DNA of 64,000 nt, from the NCBI GenBank assembly GCA_963714065.1, contig OY970226.1, positions 1,116,001 through 1,180,000 on the forward strand. The letters run 5' to 3'. The stretch comes from JAZKID01 sp963714065. GTDB lineage: Bacteria > Pseudomonadota > Alphaproteobacteria > Rhizobiales > UBA4765. Below the pieces are notes generated by a model. That model saw only the letters and a program-made list of their open reading frames with translations. It ran no database searches and was not told the DNA's origin. Each line of letters begins with the position of its first letter. Within the stretch, counting starts at the first letter, position 1. The translations under genes and the position numbers were made by a program. Shown here one piece after another: positions 51,075 to 60,383 of this stretch.

Positions 51075-52771
51075 ATGGCATCATCGGCACAACGCATGTC
51101 TACCGCACCGGCAAAAGAGTTTTTTAAAAAACACGCGCAGCTTTTGGCGCGAGCCGAACAGGCCATTCTCGATCGCACATACTGGAGCGCCTATTCCGAA
51201 ATCCCCTCCGGCAAGATTTACGGCGAAACCGCCAAGGCCGATGCCGAGGCTGCTTTCAAGGCATTGCTGAACAAGCCTTTCGAACTCGACCAAACCTCCA
51301 CACAAAAACTCGGTGCAGAAAATCACCTTACGGATTCGCGCTTGGCATCACCTACCCGTCCTTGCCTGTCGATAAATTGCTCTCTTTGTCTGCAAGCGCC
51401 GGTAAAGATTGGTCGCATGCCGGTATAGACGAACGCGCGGGCGTCGCGCTCGAGATTCTGGCGCGCCTGAACGCGCAAAGTTTTCTGATCGCGAACGCGG
51501 TTATGCATACATCCGGCCAGGCGTTCATGATGGCGTTTCAGGCCGGCGGCCCGCACGCGCAAGATCGCGGGCTTGAAGCGGTTGCCTATGCCTATGCCGA
51601 AATGAAGCGTATTCCTGCCCATGTAAAATGGGAAAAAGCGACAGGGAAGGACCAGACGACCGTTCTGGAAAAAACATTCCGCGTCGTGCCGCGCGGTATA
51701 GCGCTTGTGATCGGCTGCGCCACTTTCCCGACATGGAACAGCTATCCTGCTTTTTTTGCGTCGCTCGCAACCGGCAATACTGTTGTCGTAAAACCGCATC
51801 CGGGCGCCATTTTGCCGCTGGCACTCACCGTGAAAATCGCGCGCGCGGTTCTGGCCGAGGCGGGCTTCGATCCCAACATCGTTCAACTTGCACCGGATAC
51901 AGCACAAACGCCCATCACAAAAGAACTCGCGCAGGATCCGCGCATGAAAATCGTCGATTTCACAGGCTCCCCCGCTTTCGGCAAATGGTTACGCGACAAT
52001 ATCAAAGACAAGCAGATTTACACGGAAGAAGCCGGCGTCAATTCGATCGTCGTCGATTCGACCGATAATCTGCGCGGCATGAGTTCGAACATCGCTTTCT
52101 CGCTGGCGCTCTATTCAGGACAGATGTGCACGGCGCCACAAAATATTTTTATTCCGCGGGGCGGCATCGAAACACCGGAAGGCAAGAAGAGTTTTGAGGA
52201 CGTGGCAGACGCAATAAAAATCTCCCTCGACAAATTGCTGGGCGAGCCTGAACGCGCCGGCGCAATCTTGGGCGCCGTTCAAAACGAGGCGACATTAAAG
52301 CGTGTCGAAAGTCTTAAGAAATCCGGGAAAATCCTGCGCGAGCCGCAACCTGTCGGCATTGCCGGGTTCGACAAGGCGCGCACCTCCACGCCCCTGCTAT
52401 TAAGCGTGGATGCGAAAGACAAAGCCGGATTTGGCGAAGAGCAGTTCGGTCCCATCGCCTTCCTGATTGCGACAGACAACACGGAGCAATCGATCAAGCT
52501 TGCGGCCGATAGCGCGTATGAGCGTGGCGCTATTACGGCTTCGCTATACTGTCTGAAGGAAGATGTCATAAGCTCTGCTGCGGATGCGTTCAGCGAAGCG
52601 GGTGCAGCACTTTCCATCAATCTGACGGGACAGATTTACGTGAACCAGTCGGCGGCATTTTCCGATTACCATGTGAGCGGTGTAAACCCGGCAGGCAATG
52701 CCAGTATTACGGATGCGGCATTCGTCGCCAATCGCTTTCGCGTCGTCACCATACGGCGGCAGAAAAGTTAA
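51075..52771 (+). pseudogene. paaN: PaaN-type aldehyde dehydrogenase broken by a single-base frameshift
   Basis: Ring-opening aldehyde dehydrogenase family of the phenylacetate pathway. The first frame (51075 to about 51320) encodes FFKKHAQLLARAEQAILDRTYWSAY and KPFELDQTSTQKLGAE. The family sequence then continues in another frame as SPYGFALGITYPSLPVDKLL and runs to 52771. Adding one A to the run at 51319-51322 would restore a 565-residue protein. The remainder keeps HTSGQAFMMAFQAGGPHAQD, the cofactor-binding part and CTAPQNIF with the catalytic cysteine. No MaoC hydratase domain as in PaaZ. Either a real lesion that blocks the pathway or a consensus error. Confidence 0.85.
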
Positions 52772-52777
52772 GCGCAT

Positions 52778-54691
52778 TTGAACATCGTTCGCACCGAAAC
52801 GCGGGGCGAAATCGCCCTTGTCATTATCGACAATCCGCCCGTCAACGCGCTTTCCTTATGCGTGCGCCGCGCGCTTTACGATGCGATTGCTAAAATCGAA
52901 GCGGGCCCTGCGCGCGCAGCTATTCTTTTTTGCAAGGGGAAAACCTTTTCTGTCGGCGCCGATATCGGCGAGTTTGACAAATTGCGCGAAAGTCCGACAT
53001 TGCCTGAAATCATTCTGGCGCTCGAGGCCAGCAAAAAAACCTGGTGCGCCGCGCTTTTCGGCACCGCGCTCGGCGGCGGGCTGGAACTGGCGCTTGGCTG
53101 CGATTATCGTATTGCAAGCGCGGATACGCAATTCGGTTTTCCGGAGGTGTTGATCGGCACGATTCCCGGCGCGGGCGGAACGCAACGCGCGCCGCGCCTG
53201 ATCGGCATCGATGCCGCGCTCGATCTGATCGCTTCAGGAAAACGTATAGCGGCAAAAGAAGCGCTGGATCTTGGCTTGGTGGATCATCTTGCCGCAGATA
53301 ATTTACGCGGAGAAGCGATATCCTATCTATTGGCGCATCTCGATAAACCGAAAAAAATTGATCCCGCGCCGGTAACTGCTTGCGGCCATGAAGAAGAAAA
53401 GCGTAAAGCGCTTCTCGCCCGCGCGCGCGGACAGATCGCGCCGATTGAAGCCATGAATGCCGTTCTGCTGGCGGCAAAATTGCCTTTATACGAAGGCTTG
53501 CGTGAAGAACGGGTGATTTTCGAACGGCTAGCGGCAGGGCCGCAGTCGCGCGCCATGCGTTATCAATTTTTTGCCGAACGCGAGGCTGTAAAAATCCCGG
53601 AATTGGAAACCGTCTCTGCCCTGCCATTAAAAAAAATCGGCGTGGTCGGCGGCGGCACCATGGGCTGCGGCATAGCAGTTGCTTGCACACTGGCCGGTTT
53701 TGAAACCGTGCTGGTAGAGAAAAACAGCGACTCGCTTAACCAGGCGCACGCACGGCTGCATGAAATCATCGCAGAGATGGAAAAGCGCGGCCATTCTATT
53801 CGAAAAGAGAAGTTGAACTTCTCCGAAAAGATGCAGGCCGTGTCGTCCTGCGATCTCGTGATCGAAGCGGTGTTCGAGGATTTGCAAGTAAAGAAAGATA
53901 TTCTGGCGCAGCTCGGCAAGATACTGAAACCAGACAGCCTGATCGCAACGAACACATCCTATCTTGATGTTGACGAGCTCGCACAAGCTTCAGGCCGCCC
54001 GGAAAATTTCCTTGGCCTGCATTTTTTCGCGCCCGCCCATGTCATGAAACTGCTTGAAATCGTGCGCGGCAAGCAAACATCCCGGCAAGTATTGGCGACA
54101 GGCTTTGCTTTCGCTAGGGCGCTGAAGAAAATCGGCGTGCTGGCAAATGCAGCGGAAGGATTTATCGGCAACCGCATCTGGCAGGCTTATCGTAGCGAGC
54201 TCGAATTCATGCTCGAAGAAGGCGCCAGTCCTTATGAAATCGATTCGGCAATGGAAGCTTATGGCTTTGTGCTCGGCCCGTTCAAGGTTGCCGATCTGTC
54301 CGGCCTCGATATCGCCTGGATGCTGCGCAAACGAAAACCTAAGCGCGAGCGCTATGTCGAAATTCCTGATCTCTTGTGCGAATCTGGCCGGTTCGGACGA
54401 AAAACGAATGCCGGCTGGTACGATTATGAACAGGGGAAACCGACGCCTTCCGCCTTTGTCGAAAACCTGATTGCACGCGAACGCGAAAGAAAAAAACTTA
54501 TGCCGCGCGCATTCGATGCAGGTGAAATTCGGGAACGCGCGCTTGCCGCCATCGTCGCTGAAGCGAAAAAGCTCTTGGAAGAGGGCGTTGCGCGGCACCC
54601 GCGCGATATCGATGTGGTCATGGTGAACGGTTATGGCTGGCCGCGCTGGCGCGGCGGTCCGCTGTTCGAAAGCAACGCAGATAAACTTTAA
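52778..54691 (+). CDS. Fused enoyl-CoA hydratase / 3-hydroxyacyl-CoA dehydrogenase (PaaF/PaaH-like role)
   Basis: 637 residues. Residues 1-190 are a crotonase domain (FSVGADIGEFD, FGTALGGGLELALGCDYRIA, IPGAGGTQRAPRLIG); from about 285 an NAD-binding dehydrogenase domain (VGGGTMGCGIAVACTLAGF) follows, with the C-terminal dehydrogenase repeats. In this context it would hydrate and oxidise the acyl-CoA after ring opening. It starts at TTG 52778 with a weak ribosome site. The protein ends abruptly after GWPRWRGGPLFESNADKL; I recall relatives with about 40 more residues, so it may be truncated at the convergent MFS gene. Confidence 0.9.
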   Translation: MNIVRTETRGEIALVIIDNPPVNALSLCVRRALYDAIAKIEAGPARAAILFCKGKTFSVGADIGEFDKLRESPTLPEIILALEASKKTWCAALFGTALGGGLELALGCDYRIASADTQFGFPEVLIGTIPGAGGTQRAPRLIGIDAALDLIASGKRIAAKEALDLGLVDHLAADNLRGEAISYLLAHLDKPKKIDPAPVTACGHEEEKRKALLARARGQIAPIEAMNAVLLAAKLPLYEGLREERVIFERLAAGPQSRAMRYQFFAEREAVKIPELETVSALPLKKIGVVGGGTMGCGIAVACTLAGFETVLVEKNSDSLNQAHARLHEIIAEMEKRGHSIRKEKLNFSEKMQAVSSCDLVIEAVFEDLQVKKDILAQLGKILKPDSLIATNTSYLDVDELAQASGRPENFLGLHFFAPAHVMKLLEIVRGKQTSRQVLATGFAFARALKKIGVLANAAEGFIGNRIWQAYRSELEFMLEEGASPYEIDSAMEAYGFVLGPFKVADLSGLDIAWMLRKRKPKRERYVEIPDLLCESGRFGRKTNAGWYDYEQGKPTPSAFVENLIARERERKKLMPRAFDAGEIRERALAAIVAEAKKLLEEGVARHPRDIDVVMVNGYGWPRWRGGPLFESNADKL

Positions 54692-55953
54692 GCTTCGGCT
54701 TCTTTCATTTCGATCTTCGCACGCCGCAATTGCGGCGACAGCCAACCAACTGCGGCAACGACGCCCAGCGCGCCAGCCCCGCCCAGCACCACGGACGGCA
54801 CGAGACCGAACAGTCCCGCCGCAACGCCCGATTCGAATGCGCCGATTTCATTCGACGAGATAATGAACATGCTGTTGATGCCGGAAACGCGCCCGCGCAT
54901 GGTTGCAGGCGTCATAGTCTGCAGAATGGTCGAACGCATCACCATGCTGACATTATCGAAACCGCCGCTCAAGGCCAGCCAGAACATCGCCCAGGCGAAA
55001 GTGATGCTAAGACCGAAGCCGATCATGCACAAACCAAAACCGGCAACGGCAGCAAGCATAACGGGTCCGCGCAGAACCTGCAGCGGGCGGGTGGCAAGAA
55101 ACAGGCCGACAATGGCAGAGCCGAGCGCGGGCGCTGCGCGCAGAAGGCCGACGCCATCCGAGCCTGTGTGCAAAACCTGATCGGCATAAGCGGGCAGCAT
55201 GGCAATCGCGCCGCCGAACAGTACCGCAAACATATCGAGCGCCATGACCGAGAAGACGATCGGCGTCTTCAGGATAAATTTCCAGCCTGCCTTGATGCTC
55301 TCAACCGCCGATTCCGCTTTGCGTTCGACACGATGTTCCCGCGCCTCCCGGCTCAACGACGACAGCATGAAGGCGCTGGCGCTCAAGAGAGCGACAGGCA
55401 ATATCCAGGCAATGCCCGGCCCGAAGCCTTCGTAAACCAGCCCGGCGATGGCCGGCGCGCAAACCGTGCCGAACTGGAAACTGCTGCTGATCCATGCAGC
55501 GCCCGCAGAGAGCAGGTCACGCGGCACAATCACCGAAAACAGCGAGAAGGAAGCCGGCATGGCAAAAGCACGCGCGATGCCGGAAAATATAACGCCGGCA
55601 AACAACCAGCCCACAACGCTGCCGAAAGGCGGCGCCACATAACCGCCCGCAATCATCATCAGCATGAAGGCGTTAAGGCCTAAAGTGGAAACGGCGAGCA
55701 GAAAGACGCGTTGCGGCCGCGAACGGTCGACGATATATCCGGCAAAAATCGCGCAAAGCAGCGCGGGCAACGCTTCGACGAGCCCGGCAAGCCCCAGCAT
55801 GAACGGGCTTTTGGTGAGCGAATAAATCTGCCAGCCGACGATGATGGCCTGCGCCTGCAGGGCCATGAAATTGAACGCCCGCCCCGGCAGCAACAGGCGA
55901 AAATCGCGCAGGCGCAGAACATCGAAGTTGAGTTTGGGAAGAGCGCGTTTCAT
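54688..55953 (-). CDS. MFS exporter (EntS/MFS_3 type)
   Basis: 421-residue inner-membrane protein with 10-12 helices. Opening LRLRDFRLLLPGRAFNFMALQAQ, the loop AGYIVDRSRPQRVFL (motif A) and the later TMTPATMRGRVSGINSMF are typical of the EntS-like branch that exports siderophores or drugs. The stop overlaps the stop of the fused hydratase/dehydrogenase in tail-to-tail fashion. Substrate unknown. Confidence 0.88.
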   Translation of the reverse strand: MKRALPKLNFDVLRLRDFRLLLPGRAFNFMALQAQAIIVGWQIYSLTKSPFMLGLAGLVEALPALLCAIFAGYIVDRSRPQRVFLLAVSTLGLNAFMLMMIAGGYVAPPFGSVVGWLFAGVIFSGIARAFAMPASFSLFSVIVPRDLLSAGAAWISSSFQFGTVCAPAIAGLVYEGFGPGIAWILPVALLSASAFMLSSLSREAREHRVERKAESAVESIKAGWKFILKTPIVFSVMALDMFAVLFGGAIAMLPAYADQVLHTGSDGVGLLRAAPALGSAIVGLFLATRPLQVLRGPVMLAAVAGFGLCMIGFGLSITFAWAMFWLALSGGFDNVSMVMRSTILQTMTPATMRGRVSGINSMFIISSNEIGAFESGVAAGLFGLVPSVVLGGAGALGVVAAVGWLSPQLRRAKIEMKEAEA

Positions 55954-56014
55954 GGCTTCCTACTAAGTGCAGGCGATAGCCCTGATTCGGCCAGATGCGT
56001 ATGTGGATATTTTT

Positions 56015-57019
56015 TCAGGCAGCCGCTTCGGTGTCGGGCTCCCAATCCTCGGCTTCAAGCTGCTGGATGCGGGGGCGGAATGTTTTATCGAATTTTTCGA
56101 TCGTTTCCATAAGCCATTGATGCTGGGCGGGCCAGTCCGGCTCTTTCGAGAAATCGACCTGCCTGTATAAAACAATACGCGAGGCGGTCCTTTTCGGCAG
56201 CTCCATCCACTCCAGAGTGGCGCCGATCTTTGCCTCGATAGCGCTTTTATCTCTTTTCAAGAGATGAAAATAAGCCTTGGTTTCTTCATCGGCGCTAATA
56301 TAAAGCTCGACGCCCAGGCGTTTTTCGCGCGTATTGATGGTTGCATGGATGCCAAAACCTCCGCGGCCGATACGAAAGACCAGCCAGTGTTGCGGCTGCG
56401 GCCCCTGCGGCTTCAGTTTTGAATTTTTACCGGCAAGATATTCGACGAATGTCATCCAGTAGCGGTACTGCATTTCTTTTGCGCCTGTCAGTCCGTCGCT
56501 ACCGATCCGCTCCGCCGCCTGGCTGATCGTGCGGCTCCAGGCATTCGGTTTGGATACGACGTTGAATTTCAGGGCCGGAAGAGACTCTCTAAGAGGATCG
56601 CTGATTTTCCATAATTCGATTTCCAGGCCGAAAAACCTGAAATTTTCAGGCGTGATCTTGTTCAGCCAGTCGAGCGCCGCACGATGCTCCTCGGTGAATT
56701 TTGCAGCGATCCAGACGATAGTGACGGCCTCGAGGCCTGCGGCATAAGTCAACAGCTGGCCAAGATGTTTATGGTCCGTGCGTTCGATCTGGTTTTCTAT
56801 GAGAACCCAGGAATTGTCCTCGACATTCTTGCACAGAATATCGGCCTGAAAAGGCCCGACCTCTTTTTCCTGAGCCTCGAATTCCAGCTCCATGTCGATG
56901 GCATCGCAAAGAATTTTTAAATTCTTCTCCTGCGCCAGCCATGGCGTAAATCCCCGCGCTTCCGATTCCCAAAAGGGCCGGAGATCCAGACGTTCCAGTT
57001 TGCCAAGCTGCTTTTCCAT
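56015..57019 (-). CDS. DUF4268 protein with PD-(D/E)XK-like nuclease fold
   Basis: 334 residues. The N-terminal part has Asp60 (GPFQADILC) and Glu75-x-Gln77 (WVLIENQIERTDHKHLGQLL), a pattern of restriction-like nucleases in which Gln replaces Lys. The C-terminal DUF4268 region has MQYRYWMTFVEYL and PQPQHWLVFRIGRGGFGIHA. Such proteins occur in accessory and defence-related regions and some are predicted DNA-cleaving enzymes, though activity is unproven. It ends near the exporter gene and starts 16 bases from a tRNA-Thr fragment, so it probably belongs to an inserted segment. Confidence 0.8.
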   Translation of the reverse strand: MEKQLGKLERLDLRPFWESEARGFTPWLAQEKNLKILCDAIDMELEFEAQEKEVGPFQADILCKNVEDNSWVLIENQIERTDHKHLGQLLTYAAGLEAVTIVWIAAKFTEEHRAALDWLNKITPENFRFFGLEIELWKISDPLRESLPALKFNVVSKPNAWSRTISQAAERIGSDGLTGAKEMQYRYWMTFVEYLAGKNSKLKPQGPQPQHWLVFRIGRGGFGIHATINTREKRLGVELYISADEETKAYFHLLKRDKSAIEAKIGATLEWMELPKRTASRIVLYRQVDFSKEPDWPAQHQWLMETIEKFDKTFRPRIQQLEAEDWEPDTEAAA

Positions 57020-57035
57020 CTCGAACCTGTAAGAG

Positions 57036-57083
57036 TGGCGCCAATGGAGGGAATTGAACCCCCGACCTTCGCTTTACGAACAC
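57036..57083 (-). other. 3' fragment of tRNA-Thr(CGU), probable attachment-site remnant
   Basis: The minus strand reads TTCGTAAAGCGAAGG (anticodon loop and 3' stem), a T arm GGGGGTTCAATTCCCTC, the acceptor 3' strand CATTGGC, G and CCA. There is no matching 5' half: the bases before the anticodon loop (GATGTG) do not pair with the 3' stem, and no D arm follows upstream. A duplicated tRNA 3' end without its 5' half is what integrase-mediated insertion leaves behind. Confidence 0.75.
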
Positions 57084-57352
57084 ATCGGGATCAAAAAAGC
57101 AATTATTTTGTCGGCAGCCAATCGCCAGTTTCTGCGGGTCCAACTCCTTTAATCGGCAGATGCATATTATAAAACCCCAGCGTTTCTGCTGATACGGCGT
57201 CGATCAATTGCGTTCATTCCATAATCGTATAAATTGATTTCGCTTATCCTTGCCGCCCTCGGCGAGAATGACGCGAAGTGCTGGCAAAAGCAGATAGTCG
57301 GTAACGCACAGTTGGCTGTGCGCGGATGGGCCGCTCAAATGGGAAATGTCGG

Positions 57353-57946
57353 ATGAGACGGCTGATTCTTAAAATGTCCATGTCGCTTGACGGTTTCGTC
57401 GCTGGCCCCAACGGTGAGATCGATTGGATGATGCGCAGTCGCGACGAAGGCGGGAAGGCCTGGGTCGCAGAGACGCTTTGGCAGGCAGGGCTGCATGCAA
57501 TGGGCAGCCGAACTTTTTACGACATGGCGAAGTATTGGCCGACATCGACCGATTCCCTTGCTGCGCCGATGAACGATATTCCAAAGGTCGTCTTTACGCG
57601 GCAGGCGTCCCTGGATCTGACCGCGGGCGAAAAACCAGCAGCACTCGCCTCATCGAACGCAGCAAGCTGGACTGAGAGCCAGATCGTGAACGGGGACCTC
57701 ACGACCGAGATCGGACGGCTCAAGCAACAGTCTGGCAAGGATATCGTCGCACACGGAGGCGCGAGTTTCGCGCAAAGCCTGGTCAGGTTGGGCCTGATCG
57801 ATGAGTACCGATTGCTTGTCCATCCTGTTGTATTGGGCGCCGGCTTGCCTCTTTTCGCGGAATTGCCCAGTCCTCTGGACCTGCATCTCGTCAGCACGTC
57901 GATCTTCCGCTCGGGCGTGGCTGCCCACGTTTATCGATCTGCTTAA
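57353..57946 (+). CDS. RibD C-terminal/dihydrofolate reductase-like family protein
   Basis: 197 residues from MRRLILKMSMSLDGFVAGPNG. NADPH-binding reductase fold with GSRTFYDMAKYWPT, QQSGKDIVAHGGASFAQSLVRLGL, and LLVHPVVLGAGLPLF, all typical of stand-alone RibD_C proteins (YwjB/YyaP-like). The true substrate is unknown; it is probably not a folate enzyme. It begins about 270 bases beyond the tRNA-Thr fragment and may be cargo of the same insertion. A small hairpin CGCACAG-TTGG-CTGTGCG lies at 57305-57322. Confidence 0.85.
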   Translation: MRRLILKMSMSLDGFVAGPNGEIDWMMRSRDEGGKAWVAETLWQAGLHAMGSRTFYDMAKYWPTSTDSLAAPMNDIPKVVFTRQASLDLTAGEKPAALASSNAASWTESQIVNGDLTTEIGRLKQQSGKDIVAHGGASFAQSLVRLGLIDEYRLLVHPVVLGAGLPLFAELPSPLDLHLVSTSIFRSGVAAHVYRSA

Positions 57947-57983
57947 GTCCGCCGGAAGGAAATTACTTAAAGAAAGAGTTTAA

Positions 57984-58233
57984 AGCCATGACATTATTTC
58001 ATCGATTCCATCTAATCCCGCTATAGTAACCCAACAGACCGCGCCAACCAAAACATTTGTCATTGAAAATATCGATGTCGACGGAGACGGCAGGTTCGCA
58101 GAAACAGCCGAGATCACATACACACGATGCACAGGTATATAAATACGCGAACATCGAATTTAAGAAAAATGGAAAAGCGCTTGAGATCGGGGACTATTTG
58201 AAAGCTTCCCTCAAAAACGGCTCTTCATCCTGA
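57984..58233 (+). pseudogene. Remnant of a short protein with an EF-hand-like motif
   Basis: Bases 57984-58139 encode a stretch without a start codon that includes FVIENIDVDGDGRFAETAE, an EF-hand or dockerin-like DxDxDG loop, before a stop. The following bases in another frame encode QVYKYANIEFKKNGKALEIG and a tail up to 58233. Two pieces, no start and a frame change indicate a dead fragment. Its end overlaps the 3' end of the glycerate kinase gene on the other strand. Confidence 0.55.
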
Positions 58234-59508
58234 TGCGGATGCAGAGCAAATCACTACCGCCCGGAAATCGTTGATATTGGTATGCGTCACCTTCGCGGGC
58301 ATGAGAGCGTTCAGGCGCCTGAAATAATTCGCGCTGTCGTTTGCATCTAGATAATCGCGGGCATACAAACCGAGAGAAAGCGCTTCATCCCATTGAGCGG
58401 GGCTCACCCATGCGCCTGCCGCATCGGCGCTGCCGTCATTTCCGTCCGTGCCTGCCGAACATGCCCAGATGCCGGGCTCGCCCTGAAGCTCATTTGCAAT
58501 GGCCAAGGCAAATTCGGTATTGCGCCCGCCTTTTCCTGATCCACGAACAATAACAGTCGCCTCGCCGCCCGAGAGCAGAACGCAGGGTGCCGCAAAAGGC
58601 TCGTTATGATCCCGCACCGATTTGGCAAGGGCCGCATGCATGAGCGCTATATCGCGCGCTTCGCCTTCAATTGAATCGGACAGGATCTGCGCTTTCCAGC
58701 CAAGTTTTTCCGCAGTCTTGGACGCTGCATTCAAGCCCGTACGCGCCGTGGCAATGAGTTTGACCTCATGCTTTTTTGCAGTGGCAGGTTTAGGTGTTTC
58801 AAGTTCGCCGCCAAGCAATTTTTTCTCAAGCTCTGAACTAATAGCGATATCGTAGCGTTTTAATACAGCAAGAGCAGCGCTGCAGGTGCTGGCATCGGCA
58901 ATGGTGGGGCCTGAGGCGACATCGGCAACGTTGTCGCCCGGAATATCCGAGATCACCAGTGTGACCAGTTTTGCATAAGGGATAGCGGCGGCCAGATGCC
59001 CGCCCTTGAATTTCGAGAGATGCTTGCGCACCGTGTTGATCGCTGAGATCGGCGCGCCCTTCTGCATTAATGCGCGGCTGATATTCTGCTTGGTTTGAAG
59101 ATCGATTCCCGCCGCGGGACAGACGGCGAGCGACGACCCGCCGCCCGAAATCAGGGCCAGCACCAGATCGTCTGGCCCAAGATTTTGTACGGCCTCAAGC
59201 AAAGCGGAACCGGCGTCTATGCTGCGCTCATCAGGCATTGGGTGCGCAGCTTCCATGCAGCGAATGTGCTGCAGGGGAAGCCCAGCGCCTTCCGGAACAA
59301 CAACCACGCCAGAAAGCGGTGCGCTTGATGGCCAGACGGATTCTACCGCTGCCGCCATTGCAGCTGCTGCCTTGCCCATTCCCACGACAACTGTTCTTCC
59401 CTTTGGCGGTACCGGCAAGGCCGGAGGAACACAGAGGAATGGATCCGCCGCAGCTATCATGGCGGCATACATGTCTTGCATGAGATGCAAAGGTTCCGCG
59501 CTCATCAC
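58225..59508 (-). CDS. Glycerate 2-kinase (GckA/TtuD, MOFRL family)
   Basis: Phosphorylates D-glycerate to 2-phosphoglycerate with ATP. 427 residues: N-terminal DUF4147 domain with VVVGMGKAAAAMA, LISGGGSSLAVCPAAG and ISDIPGDNVADVASGPT, and the C-terminal MOFRL domain with LLSGGEATVIVRGSGKGGRN and ACSAGTDGNDGSADAAGAW. Overlaps the isomerase gene upstream by four bases (ATGA). It feeds the product of the sugar-acid cluster into lower glycolysis close to PEP. Confidence 0.92.
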   Translation of the reverse strand: MMSAEPLHLMQDMYAAMIAAADPFLCVPPALPVPPKGRTVVVGMGKAAAAMAAAVESVWPSSAPLSGVVVVPEGAGLPLQHIRCMEAAHPMPDERSIDAGSALLEAVQNLGPDDLVLALISGGGSSLAVCPAAGIDLQTKQNISRALMQKGAPISAINTVRKHLSKFKGGHLAAAIPYAKLVTLVISDIPGDNVADVASGPTIADASTCSAALAVLKRYDIAISSELEKKLLGGELETPKPATAKKHEVKLIATARTGLNAASKTAEKLGWKAQILSDSIEGEARDIALMHAALAKSVRDHNEPFAAPCVLLSGGEATVIVRGSGKGGRNTEFALAIANELQGEPGIWACSAGTDGNDGSADAAGAWVSPAQWDEALSLGLYARDYLDANDSANYFRRLNALMPAKVTHTNINDFRAVVICSASASG

Positions 59509-60380
59509 ACCACGCTTTTATGGCGCTCGATACAAGTGTTCAGGATGTCGTCCGTGCTGCGCTGCCACCAGCCGTTCGAGAAAATCTCTACCTCGCTGAA
59601 ACCGGCAAAACCCGCCTCCTCTACCCAGCCTCTGATTTTACGGATGTCGATGACGCCATCGCCCATCATGCCGCGATCATTGAGAAGATCTTTGGTCGGG
59701 TTCAGCCAGTCGCAGACATGGAAGGCAAGCAGGCGCGATTTGCCGCAGCGCTCGATCCGCTCTCGCAGCTTCGGGTCCCACCACACATGGTAAACATCGA
59801 GCGCAACGCCCAGCGCCTTGGTTTTTTGCGGGTCCAACCTGTCGCAGATGTCGAGCGCATGATCCAGCGTATTAATGCAGGCACGATCGGCCGCATAGAT
59901 AGGATGCAAAGGCTCGATCGCCAGCGGCATATTGCGTGGTTTTGCATAGGCAAGAAGTTCTTCTATTCCCTCTTCAACCTGGGCATGGGAGAGAGATATA
60001 TTCTTATGCTTGGGTGTGCCCGCTAGCGCGCCCGGCAATCCTCCAACAACAAGGACAAGGCAGGCGGCGTTCAGCTCGCAGGCCTCATCGACAGCACGCC
60101 GATTATCCTCGGTAGCGAAGGCATGCCCCACTTTGTCATGATAGGTGAACATGCCGCCGCGGCAATAACCTGAGAGCGACAGGCCAAGCTCTTTGATGTG
60201 CCGCGAAATAGTTTTCAAACCTGCGGCCTGAACCTGATCGCGCCACGGTGAGATGCATCCGATCTCATGTCGCGCGCAAGCTTCCAAGATTACCGGCAGT
60301 GGAACTTCAACACCAGATTGTTTGCGCACTGTCGCCGTATTGATCGACAGCAGGGAATGGTCTTTTGAAAAATCGCGCAA
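59505..60380 (-). CDS. Sugar phosphate isomerase/epimerase (xylose isomerase-like TIM barrel)
   Basis: 291 residues, from a TTG start with AGGGTGAT a few bases ahead. AP-endonuclease-2/xylose-isomerase-like fold: HSLLSINTATVRKQSG, CISPWRDQVQAAG, the metal-ligand Glu in LAIEPLHPIYA, LDVYHVWWDP, and a final Glu in FSEVEIFSNGWW. Such enzymes isomerise or epimerise keto-sugars. Start and stop are tightly coupled to the DUF993 and glycerate kinase genes. Exact substrate unknown. Confidence 0.85.
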   Translation of the reverse strand: MRDFSKDHSLLSINTATVRKQSGVEVPLPVILEACARHEIGCISPWRDQVQAAGLKTISRHIKELGLSLSGYCRGGMFTYHDKVGHAFATEDNRRAVDEACELNAACLVLVVGGLPGALAGTPKHKNISLSHAQVEEGIEELLAYAKPRNMPLAIEPLHPIYAADRACINTLDHALDICDRLDPQKTKALGVALDVYHVWWDPKLRERIERCGKSRLLAFHVCDWLNPTKDLLNDRGMMGDGVIDIRKIRGWVEEAGFAGFSEVEIFSNGWWQRSTDDILNTCIERHKSVV

Positions 60381-60383
60381 GGA

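Noticed and set aside
57036..57160. Intact tRNA-Thr gene
   Set aside because: No D arm, no 5' acceptor strand and no pairing on the 5' side of the anticodon stem; only the 3' half is present.
57084..57352. Gene in the gap after the tRNA-Thr fragment
   Set aside because: No open frame with a ribosome site; only a small hairpin at 57305-57322.
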